Source: Syntrophomonadaceae bacterium (GTDB lineage: Bacteria > Bacillota > Dethiobacteria > DTU022). From it: a DNA stretch of 8,909 nt. The stretch is taken from assembly GCA_007119335.1 (NCBI GenBank), contig SKPU01000176.1:1-8909 (forward strand). The letters are read 5' to 3'. The notes beneath the pieces were generated by a model. The model saw nothing but the letters and a program-made list of their open reading frames with translations. It had not been told where the DNA came from and did no database searches. Below are positions 1 to 5,413 of this stretch, piece after piece; positions within the stretch are counted from its first letter, which is position 1, and each line of letters begins with the position of its first letter. A program made the translations under genes and the position numbers.

Positions 1-263
1 ACCGCGATAACCACCAGGTCGGCCCGGGGCAGATACTGAAGCATATCTTCGGTAAAAGTCACTGCCTCCCCGGTCTCCTGGAGCAGTTCCTCCAGGCCGG
101 GTTCAAAAATAGTTGAAATTCCTCTTTCCAGCTTGTCAACAATAGCCGTATCCTTATCGACGCAGGTCACGGCGTGCCCAAGGTGGCCCAGAGCCAGCCC
201 GGTAGTCAACCCGACATAGCCGGTGCCGACGATAATAATATTCAGCCTTTCAGCATCCTTCAA
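1..263 (-). CDS. ugd: UDP-glucose 6-dehydrogenase family protein, N-terminal part (runs off left edge)
   Basis: Only the first 87 residues are visible; the gene continues beyond position 1. The family oxidises a sugar nucleotide (UDP-glucose to UDP-glucuronate; related members act on GDP-mannose or UDP-ManNAc) with two NAD molecules in the cytoplasm, feeding acidic polysaccharides. Visible evidence is a Rossmann fingerprint IIIVGTGYVG at residues 9-18, an acidic residue (Asp36) ending the second strand as expected for NAD binding, and the family signature FEPGLEELL at 53-61. I chose TTG at 263-261 because an in-frame TAA lies directly upstream; the nearest purine-rich site (AGGG) is about 11-12 bases away, so the start is less certain than the identity. 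It is the last visible gene of the minus-strand sugar cluster, 67 bp after the reductase gene. UDP-glucose as substrate is the best guess, but the substrate-binding half is not visible. Confidence 0.9.
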   Translation of the reverse strand, partial: MKDAERLNIIIVGTGYVGLTTGLALGHLGHAVTCVDKDTAIVDKLERGISTIFEPGLEELLQETGEAVTFTEDMLQYLPRADLVVIA

Positions 264-330
264 TTAAAAAACACACCCTTTCGCCGGTTATCTTTTCTAA
301 TTTACCTATCTGCCCGGCGGAGCAAACCCT

Positions 331-1242
331 TTATAATTGGCTCCTCCACCACTGGATCGTTTCTTTGACGCCCTGCTGGAGTTCGTATCTTTGCTCCCAG
401 CCGACTGCTTCTTTTAATTTGCGGGTGTCGGCCAACAAAAGAGGGGGATCGTCTTCGGAGGCAGTCAATGCGCCCAGTCTGACCAGTTCGGGTTTGCCGA
501 TGATTTGGGCGGCCAAACCGATTAAATCTTTTAAAAAGATGGGCCGCCCCGAGGCAATATTAACCGGGCCGCGGACCTCGCTGTCCAGTAAGGCTGCAAA
601 GGCTTCGGCGACATCTTTGACATAGAGGTAATCGCGGACCTGGTCGCCGTGGGTACAGGGCACCGTTTCACCGCGCAGCAGGGAGGTCACCACCGATGGA
701 AACAGTCGGTCAAGATGTTCGCCGGGTCCGTATAAAAAAAAGATCCGTCCCCAGGCAGTGCTGATCTGGGCCTGATCGCCCGCTGCTGTAACCATCGAGC
801 GCAGCGCATTCTTACAGACCCCGTATAAGGTGTTCGGGGTAAGCGGGGTCTGGGTTTCCGTGCAGTAACCGTAGCTCCAGTCGTACTCGGCGCAGCTGCC
901 GGCCATAACCGCCCGCTCTCCCCCGCTGTCGATAAAGACTTGCAAAAGTGCCAGGCTGGTCCTCACCCAGCGCAGGTTTTCTAAAGAGTTCCAGTAAAGA
1001 CCCGGTGTAACATCCCAGGCCAGGTGGAGCAGGTACTGCGGTTTTACCTCGGCCATCAGGCGTAACAGATGCTCGGCGTTATGCAGGTCGGCATGGTGCC
1101 ATATCTCACCATCCCGCGTTTCGCTTTCGTTACGGCGGCCTTTGGAGCTAACCGCATGGACTTCAAACCCTCTGTCTAAAAGTGAATCCAGGCAGTGGGC
1201 GCCGATAAAACCCCTCGCCCCGGTCAGCAGTACTTTTTTCAT
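331..1242 (-). CDS. NAD(P)-dependent sugar nucleotide epimerase/reductase (extended SDR)
   Basis: A 303-residue extended short-chain dehydrogenase/reductase, normal length for the family. Residues 8-14 (GARGFIG) form the GxxGxxG nucleotide-binding loop, Ser116 lies in GSCAEY, and Tyr140/Lys144 (YGVCK) form the catalytic YxxxK. HLAW at 73-76 and RDYLYVKDVAEA in the C-terminal half are typical of NDP-sugar epimerases, dehydratases and 4-ketoreductases. The start overlaps the stop of the upstream RmlC-like gene by ATGA, so the two are probably translationally coupled and act in one pathway. Because it travels with a C-methyltransferase and an RmlC-type epimerase, I infer that it reduces the C4 keto group of an NDP-4-keto-deoxyhexose, the final step in deoxysugar synthesis (compare the ketoreductase step of mycarose-type pathways). 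A 4-epimerase or dehydratase role cannot be excluded from sequence alone. Confidence 0.9.
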   Translation of the reverse strand: MKKVLLTGARGFIGAHCLDSLLDRGFEVHAVSSKGRRNESETRDGEIWHHADLHNAEHLLRLMAEVKPQYLLHLAWDVTPGLYWNSLENLRWVRTSLALLQVFIDSGGERAVMAGSCAEYDWSYGYCTETQTPLTPNTLYGVCKNALRSMVTAAGDQAQISTAWGRIFFLYGPGEHLDRLFPSVVTSLLRGETVPCTHGDQVRDYLYVKDVAEAFAALLDSEVRGPVNIASGRPIFLKDLIGLAAQIIGKPELVRLGALTASEDDPPLLLADTRKLKEAVGWEQRYELQQGVKETIQWWRSQL

Positions 1243-1769
1243 CGTTCATAATCCGGCAGCTGCCGGTCCCGCTCCGAGATAATCGGATCGGAAAACGGCC
1301 AGGAAATGCCAAAGGCCGGATCATTCCACCTCACTCCCCGGGCATATTGTGGAGCATAAAACTCTGAGATCATATAATAAATGACCGTATTATCCTCCAG
1401 GGTCTGGAAACCGTGCGCAAAACCCTGCGGCACGTAAAGCATGCTCTGATTTTTCGCGCTCAGTTCCACCCCGAAATAACAGCAATAAGTCTGCGCCGCA
1501 GGGCGCAAATCGAGGATCACATCATAAAGGGCCCCCTGGACACAGTGCACTAATTTAACCTCGGCCCGGGGCGGCGCCTGGTAATGCATGCCGCGCAGAG
1601 TGCCCCGCCGGGCATTAGAAGAAATATTGGCCTGGGCCAGCCGCGACTCTAAACCCCGCTTTTCGAATTCGTCCCGGCAAAAAGTCCTTGCCAAAAAACC
1701 CCGTTCGTCTTCCTTCAAATCGAGTTCGATAAGATAGGCCCCGGCCAGGTCGGTTTCAATAAATTTCAT
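1239..1769 (-). CDS. rfbC: dTDP-4-dehydrorhamnose 3,5-epimerase (RmlC) family protein
   Basis: A 176-residue cupin-fold sugar epimerase, close to the usual RmlC length of about 180. The diagnostic core is GTLRGMHYQ at 56-64 with catalytic base His62, then DVILDLR at 83-89, PQGFAHGF at 114-121, the probable catalytic acid Tyr138 in EFYAP, and WNDPAFGISWP at 148-158. The family epimerises C3 and/or C5 of dTDP-4-keto-6-deoxyglucose in the cytoplasm. One visible departure is Glu70 where many RmlC proteins have Gln before the conserved KLV segment, so a related substrate or a mono-epimerase is possible. A GGGAGAG ribosome site lies about 10 bases before the ATG. The stop overlaps the start of the downstream reductase by ATGA, tying both to one pathway. 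No rmlA, rmlB or rmlD is in the window, so the NDP-4-keto sugar must be made elsewhere. The symbol marks family, not proven rhamnose synthesis. Confidence 0.92.
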   Translation of the reverse strand: MKFIETDLAGAYLIELDLKEDERGFLARTFCRDEFEKRGLESRLAQANISSNARRGTLRGMHYQAPPRAEVKLVHCVQGALYDVILDLRPAAQTYCCYFGVELSAKNQSMLYVPQGFAHGFQTLEDNTVIYYMISEFYAPQYARGVRWNDPAFGISWPFSDPIISERDRQLPDYER

Positions 1770-1799
1770 TAGATCGCTACTCTCCCGCCTACCAAAAAA

Positions 1800-2363
1800 T
1801 TACTCCTTGAAAATCTGATGCCTCACTTCTTCAGTGACCGGTTCGACCTGTTCGATCAGTTCTTTAATTTCTTCAGACTGCTCCTCATCAAGCTGACCGT
1901 CATTTTCCTTTATCATGTCAATACTGCTTTTCAGATCACGGGCAAACTCATTGAGCTTCTCCAGGGCTTCGACCACTTCCGGCCCTTTCATCAACCATTC
2001 CTCGGTGCCCCGGACCACCACAACTTCCCACTGCTCAATCTTTTCCAGCTCCGGGATCCTGTTTTCAAAGTGCTCTTGCTTAATCTCCTCCAGCTGATCC
2101 CGGTGCTCTCCCAGCCACTGCATTCTTTCCTGATCATACTCCAGGGGCATTTCATCTTCGGCATGAGGGGCCCTGGACCAGCCTTTGAGGTCGGGTACCA
2201 CTTCCTGCATTGCAGCAGTCATTTCTTCAACATAATTATTAACTGCATATAAATCTTCTTTATCGAAAACTTCTTCCTCTTCCTGCTCACATCCTGCAAA
2301 GCCCCCTAACAATCCGGGAATCAGCAGCAGGATCGATATGATCAGGGCCGATATTTTTAACAA
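1800..2363 (-). CDS. Small lipoprotein of unknown function
   Basis: A 187-residue protein with a classic type II signal peptide: Lys3, a hydrophobic stretch at about 4-21, and a lipobox ending GFAGC with Cys25 as the lipidated residue (Phe at -3 is slightly unusual). The mature part begins with an EQEEEE run, then is charged, strongly acidic and predicted by eye to be mostly helical, with heptad-like segments around 75-100 and 130-185. I recognise no catalytic motif or named family. The start is TTG at 2363-2361, fixed by an excellent AGGAGGTG site 7 bases upstream; that site overlaps the TAG of the methyltransferase gene, so the two are in one operon. It should sit on the outer face of the cytoplasmic membrane. 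Placed between sugar-biosynthesis genes, it could serve export or envelope attachment of the polymer, but this is inference from position only. Confidence 0.88.
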   Translation of the reverse strand: MLKISALIISILLLIPGLLGGFAGCEQEEEEVFDKEDLYAVNNYVEEMTAAMQEVVPDLKGWSRAPHAEDEMPLEYDQERMQWLGEHRDQLEEIKQEHFENRIPELEKIEQWEVVVVRGTEEWLMKGPEVVEALEKLNEFARDLKSSIDMIKENDGQLDEEQSEEIKELIEQVEPVTEEVRHQIFKE

Positions 2364-2370
2364 ATAGGCA

Positions 2371-2376
2371 CCTCCT
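2371..2376 (-). promoter_or_regulatory. Ribosome binding site of the lipoprotein gene
   Basis: AGGAGG on the minus strand, continuing as AGGAGGTG toward the start, sits 7 bases before a TTG codon and overlaps the stop codon of the upstream methyltransferase gene. It is the best Shine-Dalgarno match in the left arm and settles TTG as the start. Confidence 0.85.
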
Positions 2377-3652
2377 AGAATACTTCAACCTCCGGAATAA
2401 AAACCACAAATTGCCCGCCCCATGCCCTGATCGATTCCATCTGCTCACTGATTTCACTTTTCAGGTTCCAGGGCAAAATGATCAGGTAATCGGGCCTGGT
2501 CCGCTCCACCATTTCCGGATCATAAATCGGGATACGGCTTCCGGGCAGGTAGCGGCCCTGCTTGTGCGGGCTCAGATCAACGGTGTAGTTAATAAAATCG
2601 GGGCCGATCCCGCAGTAGTTCAAGAGGGTATTGCCCTTGGCCGGCGCTCCGTAGGCAGCAATGCTCTTGCCCTGCTCTTTGGCTTCGATCATAAATTTTA
2701 AGATCTCCCGCTTAACTATCTGAACTTGCTTTCCGAAAGCCCGGTAAGTCTCGATATCGTCTAAGCCCTTTTGCCGCTCCTTTAAAAGCAAAGCTTCCAG
2801 GCGCTCACTTTTTCCGCCCCCGCCCCGCGCATCCTTGTGGCAGGCATAAATACGCAAAGAACCGCCGTGGGTCTCCAGCAGTTCTGCGTCAAAAATCCGC
2901 AAGTCCCGGGCGGCAAAGACCTGTTCAGCGGTAGTCAATGAAAAATATGAATAATGTTCGTGGTATATGGTATCAAACTGCTTCTGCTCGATCAGGCTGA
3001 GCAGGTGAGGGAATTCTAAACTGATCACCCCGCCCGGTTGCAATAACTTCTTAAAGGCGGTCATCAAATCATTTAAGTCCGGGATATGGGCCAAAACATT
3101 ATTACCGATTAAAAGATCGGCCTTTTTGCCCTCCCCGGCCAGACGGCCGGCCAGCTTGCTGTTAAAAAATCTGTCCAGGGTTTCAATGCCCTTCTCCCGG
3201 GCCGCCCGGGCCACGTTAGAGGCGGGATCAATCCCTAAAACCGGGATCCCGGCTTCTAAAAAATAGCGCAGCAGGTAACCGTCGTTACTGCCGATTTCGA
3301 TAACCATGCTCTCCCGGTCCAGGTTAAAACGCTCCACCGCCATCTGCGCGTAACGGCGGGAGTGTTCTAACCAGCTCTCCGAAAAAGAAGAGAAGTAGGC
3401 ATAGTCGCTGAAAATCTCCCGCGGGCTGCTCTTCTCTTCTAACTGCACCAAAAAACAGGTAGAGCAGACATAAGCGTGCAGGGGGTAAAAAGGCTCCATC
3501 TCGCTTAGATCTGCAGCCTTTAAATAAGCATTGGAAAGAGGCGACACGCCCAGGTCGACAAAAGTTTCCTCCAGGTGGGCCCGGCAGAACCGGCAGGGCC
3601 GCCTGCGGGCCCGGCCTGCTTGCGGCGCCTCCGCCGTTTCGCTACTGATCAT
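2375..3652 (-). CDS. NDP-sugar C-methyltransferase, TylC3/TcaB9-like (class I SAM-dependent)
   Basis: A 425-residue three-part enzyme matching the family that adds a methyl branch to carbon 3 of NDP-4-keto-deoxysugars. Residues 20-66 form an N-terminal zinc module with Cys20, Cys23, Cys63 and Cys66 as CxxC pairs. Residues about 115-240 form the SAM-binding domain, with motif I VIEIGSNDGYLL at 117-128 and GIDP at 140-143. The C-terminal third (AAYGAPAKGNTLLNY and onward) is the conserved Rossmann-like partner domain. The catalytic set known for TcaB9 (His181, Tyr222, Glu224, His225, from memory) is matched by His189 in LAHIPD and by Tyr230, Glu232 and His233 in YHEH, all with a constant shift of eight residues. 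It lies 11 bp before the lipoprotein gene and 93 bp after the sortase gene. The ribosome site is modest (AGGGAAG, about 10 bases). The exact sugar and the nucleotide carrier are not determinable here. Confidence 0.92.
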   Translation of the reverse strand: MISSETAEAPQAGRARRRPCRFCRAHLEETFVDLGVSPLSNAYLKAADLSEMEPFYPLHAYVCSTCFLVQLEEKSSPREIFSDYAYFSSFSESWLEHSRRYAQMAVERFNLDRESMVIEIGSNDGYLLRYFLEAGIPVLGIDPASNVARAAREKGIETLDRFFNSKLAGRLAGEGKKADLLIGNNVLAHIPDLNDLMTAFKKLLQPGGVISLEFPHLLSLIEQKQFDTIYHEHYSYFSLTTAEQVFAARDLRIFDAELLETHGGSLRIYACHKDARGGGGKSERLEALLLKERQKGLDDIETYRAFGKQVQIVKREILKFMIEAKEQGKSIAAYGAPAKGNTLLNYCGIGPDFINYTVDLSPHKQGRYLPGSRIPIYDPEMVERTRPDYLIILPWNLKSEISEQMESIRAWGGQFVVFIPEVEVF

Positions 3653-3693
3653 GTCCGCTGCTCTTCCCTTCCTGCCTCCGAGATATGGCTCCC

Positions 3694-3727
3694 CTGCTTA
3701 TACTCCGCTGCTTATACTCCGCTGCTT
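3694..3727. repeat. 14-bp tandem repeat, about 2.4 copies
   Basis: The unit CTGCTTATACTCCG occurs at 3694-3707 and 3708-3721, followed by a partial copy (CTGCTT) at 3722-3727. It lies in the 93-bp gap between the sortase and methyltransferase genes. The two full copies are identical, which suggests recent slippage. On the minus strand each copy carries TATAAG, but no -35 element is convincing, so I do not call a promoter. Confidence 0.85.
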
Positions 3728-3745
3728 TAGAGCTTGCCGCCGGAC

Positions 3746-4447
3746 CTAGTTAACCTCCGGCGCTTCAACCCGGATGTCTTCCACTTCGACCAGTTTGCCC
3801 CGCGCCATCAGCCGGTAATCGGGATCTGAGACATGTTTTGGCTCACAGGTCTGCAGGGTAATCGCCGGATAATCTGTAGAATAGATCGGTTCCCAATCGA
3901 ACTTACCAAAAACCTCCACCCATTCCACTTCATATATAAAGCGGTAGCCGTCTTCCACCTCGAGATGGATCTCGTCACCTTCTTCAAGCTGATCTATATC
4001 TAAAAAGAAATTCCAGCGTCCGGCCCGGTGGCCGGCAAAAGCAACATTCCCGCCTTCCGTGCTTGGGAGGTCGCTCATCTGGAAATGAGTCGGCCCCTGG
4101 TCCAGCAAGTTTTCATCGAAGACATCACCGCCGCCCATGGTCACTAAATCAACATCAATACTTGGGATGATCAAACGCATCGGCTGCCATTCCTCAATGA
4201 CGATTTCTTCGGGCTCATCTTCAAAAATTCTGCGAAAACCGGCCTTAGCCTCAAAATCCTCGCGCAGCTGCTCCTGGCGATAATCGACCATCATCTGTTC
4301 ATAACCGGTATAGCCTAAGATCCCTACCCCGGCCAGGATCAATACCGCGGCGACAACTTTATAAATCCTTGCTGTGCGGGCCGCTTTTTCTTTCCTTCTG
4401 GAAACTTTTCGCGAACCACGATTGATTACTCTCCGCGAATCGTCCAT
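3746..4447 (-). CDS. Class D/E-like sortase, membrane anchored
   Basis: A 233-residue sortase, a cysteine transpeptidase that cleaves a C-terminal sorting motif on exported proteins and joins them to peptidoglycan or to each other. A basic cytoplasmic N-terminus (1-30) precedes one membrane segment at about 30-50, giving an N-in, catalytic-domain-out topology. The catalytic domain (about 88-222) has His140 in FAGHRAG, Cys201 in TLQTCEP and Arg212 in DYRLMARGKL, 11 residues after the cysteine as expected. The subclass is assigned by the look of these motifs and is less sure than the family. The ATG at 4447 has GGAGG 8 bases upstream. It sits between a glycosyltransferase fragment and sugar genes, with 58 bp before it and 93 bp after it. 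No protein with a recognisable LPxTG-type tail is encoded in the window, so its substrate is elsewhere. Confidence 0.93.
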   Translation of the reverse strand: MDDSRRVINRGSRKVSRRKEKAARTARIYKVVAAVLILAGVGILGYTGYEQMMVDYRQEQLREDFEAKAGFRRIFEDEPEEIVIEEWQPMRLIIPSIDVDLVTMGGGDVFDENLLDQGPTHFQMSDLPSTEGGNVAFAGHRAGRWNFFLDIDQLEEGDEIHLEVEDGYRFIYEVEWVEVFGKFDWEPIYSTDYPAITLQTCEPKHVSDPDYRLMARGKLVEVEDIRVEAPEVN

Positions 4448-4505
4448 TTTTCTTTCCTCCCTGTCAACTAGAGTTTCTGACTCTGTTTATATATTTATAA
4501 AGCGC

Positions 4506-5153
4506 TTACTGCTTGACATTAAGCTTATTGAAAACACTTATATAACCCTCAACCACTTTTTTATGATCTTCTAAGCTTTCGATAACCCGGATTTTGGACT
4601 GCTCCACCCAGCGGCTTTTAAGAGCAGTCGCAATATCCTGGCTGGTAGCGATAATAGAACCGGATTTCTCATAAACCCGCTCTTCCAGGCGGCGGGCTGC
4701 CTTAATTAGCAATTTATTCTTGATCACACCCCGCTGCATCGGAGCATCCGGCCACAGTTCCCTGATTTCCATAACCAGGGGCGCCCGGTAATATTCGCTA
4801 AGCTTGATGGCCGGCAGGGCAGCGATCAAAGGCGGAGAAGAGACCACAATCACGCCGGGCGCGGGAAGCTGCCGCCCCTGTTTCCCGGTCAGCCGGGCAA
4901 ACTTCAGGTAAGCGAACATCTTCTTCCATCTGCTCATCTTTTCATCATAGGGCACATTAAAAGCAACGATATTTAAACCGTTTTTTTGAACAAAACCGAT
5001 CTTTTTGTTTCCCAGTTCCAGATTGACAGTTTTATCGATCGTTAGTACCGTTACGTTATGCCCCCGGGAAATGCATTCCCGGCCCAAACTATAAAAGCGA
5101 TCTTCACCCGGACTGTCAAGGTTGAGGTACTGGGCGATTATATATATATTCAT
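4506..5153 (-). CDS. GT4-family glycosyltransferase, N-terminal domain only (possibly internally deleted)
   Basis: 215 residues that match the N-terminal acceptor-side domain of GT-B fold, family 4 glycosyltransferases (WbuB-like): N-terminal strand MNIYIIAQYL, SLGRECISRGHNVTVLT, VVSSPPLIAALPA and REIRELWP-type segment EIRELWPDAPM, then SIIATSQDI. Full members are about 400 residues and carry a C-terminal nucleotide-sugar domain with an ExxxxxxxE region. Here the fold breaks off after SKIRVI, where members usually read vIPNGvd, and jumps to a short tail SLEDHKKVVEGYISVF that resembles the last helix of such enzymes. The 58 bp after the stop contain no coding remnant, so this is not a simple frameshift. 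It may be an in-frame internal deletion (non-catalytic relic) or a stand-alone acceptor-binding half. It is the first gene of the minus-strand group; the ribosome site (GAAGG, about 13 bases) is weak. Confidence 0.8.
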   Translation of the reverse strand: MNIYIIAQYLNLDSPGEDRFYSLGRECISRGHNVTVLTIDKTVNLELGNKKIGFVQKNGLNIVAFNVPYDEKMSRWKKMFAYLKFARLTGKQGRQLPAPGVIVVSSPPLIAALPAIKLSEYYRAPLVMEIRELWPDAPMQRGVIKNKLLIKAARRLEERVYEKSGSIIATSQDIATALKSRWVEQSKIRVIESLEDHKKVVEGYISVFNKLNVKQ

Positions 5154-5223
5154 TAATCTATAATTACCTTCCCACTACGCCTTAGTGCTGTTCAGTTACT
5201 CTGCTATCTAAACTCACAAGAAT

Positions 5224-5229
5224 ATTATA
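5224..5229 (-). promoter_or_regulatory. Candidate -10 box for the minus-strand operon
   Basis: The minus strand reads TATAAT, a perfect sigma-A -10 hexamer, 71 bases before the ATG of the glycosyltransferase-like gene. No good TTGACA match lies 16-18 bases upstream (the position reads AAGCAA), and that spot falls inside the 5240-5263 dyad, so an activator or repressor acting there is plausible. The surrounding AT-rich stretch could produce such a hexamer by chance. Confidence 0.35.
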
Positions 5230-5239
5230 CAATATAATA

Positions 5240-5263
5240 GCAAGTTTTGCTTTAAAAACTTGC
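5240..5263. promoter_or_regulatory. Perfect 9-bp inverted repeat (operator or hairpin)
   Basis: GCAAGTTTT at 5240-5248 is the exact reverse complement of AAAACTTGC at 5255-5263, with a 6-base loop. It overlaps the region where the -35 of the minus-strand promoter would be. It is not followed by a clean T-run on either strand, so an operator is favoured over a terminator, but both remain open. Confidence 0.55.
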
Positions 5264-5270
5264 CTCTTGT

Positions 5271-5314
5271 CTTTTACGATAACACAAATTAACTGTTATC
5301 AAAAGTACTCTTTT
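5271..5314. promoter_or_regulatory. Compound inverted repeat with two alternative pairings
   Basis: GATAACA at 5278-5284 pairs with TGTTATC at 5294-5300 (7 bp, 9-base loop), flanked by CTTTT at 5271-5275 and AAAAG at 5301-5305, which extend the dyad across a 2-base bulge. The same AAAAG can instead pair with CTTTT at 5310-5314 around TACT. It could be a bound DNA operator or a switchable RNA hairpin in the leader of the plus-strand gene. Confidence 0.45.
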
Positions 5315-5367
5315 AAATAGGAATTGCCCGCCCAGTGTAGAAGTTATAAATGATAAGCACTTGCCTG

Positions 5368-5386
5368 CGTAAATAATATATTTACG
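5368..5386. promoter_or_regulatory. 7-bp inverted repeat just upstream of the MORN gene
   Basis: CGTAAAT at 5368-5374 and ATTTACG at 5380-5386 are exact reverse complements around AATAT. The dyad ends 27 bp before the TTG start of the MORN gene and covers a weak -10-like TAATAT, which would suit a repressor operator. No convincing -35 is present, so the promoter itself is not called. Confidence 0.45.
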
Positions 5387-5413
5387 ATCAACTGATCAGA
5401 AAGGAGAGCTCTC

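Noticed and set aside
264..330. CGCCGG / CCGGCG inverted repeat as a terminator after the reductase gene
   Set aside because: Only 6 bp with a loop of about 25 bases and no T-run on the minus strand; too weak to call.
174..368. Plus-strand open frame across the start of the dehydrogenase gene
   Set aside because: It overlaps the Rossmann motif of the dehydrogenase in antisense and has no family resemblance or ribosome site.
1818..2252. Long plus-strand open frame opposite the lipoprotein gene
   Set aside because: It is antisense to a gene with a signal peptide, lipobox and excellent ribosome site; its translation is a low-complexity shadow rich in Phe, Leu and His.
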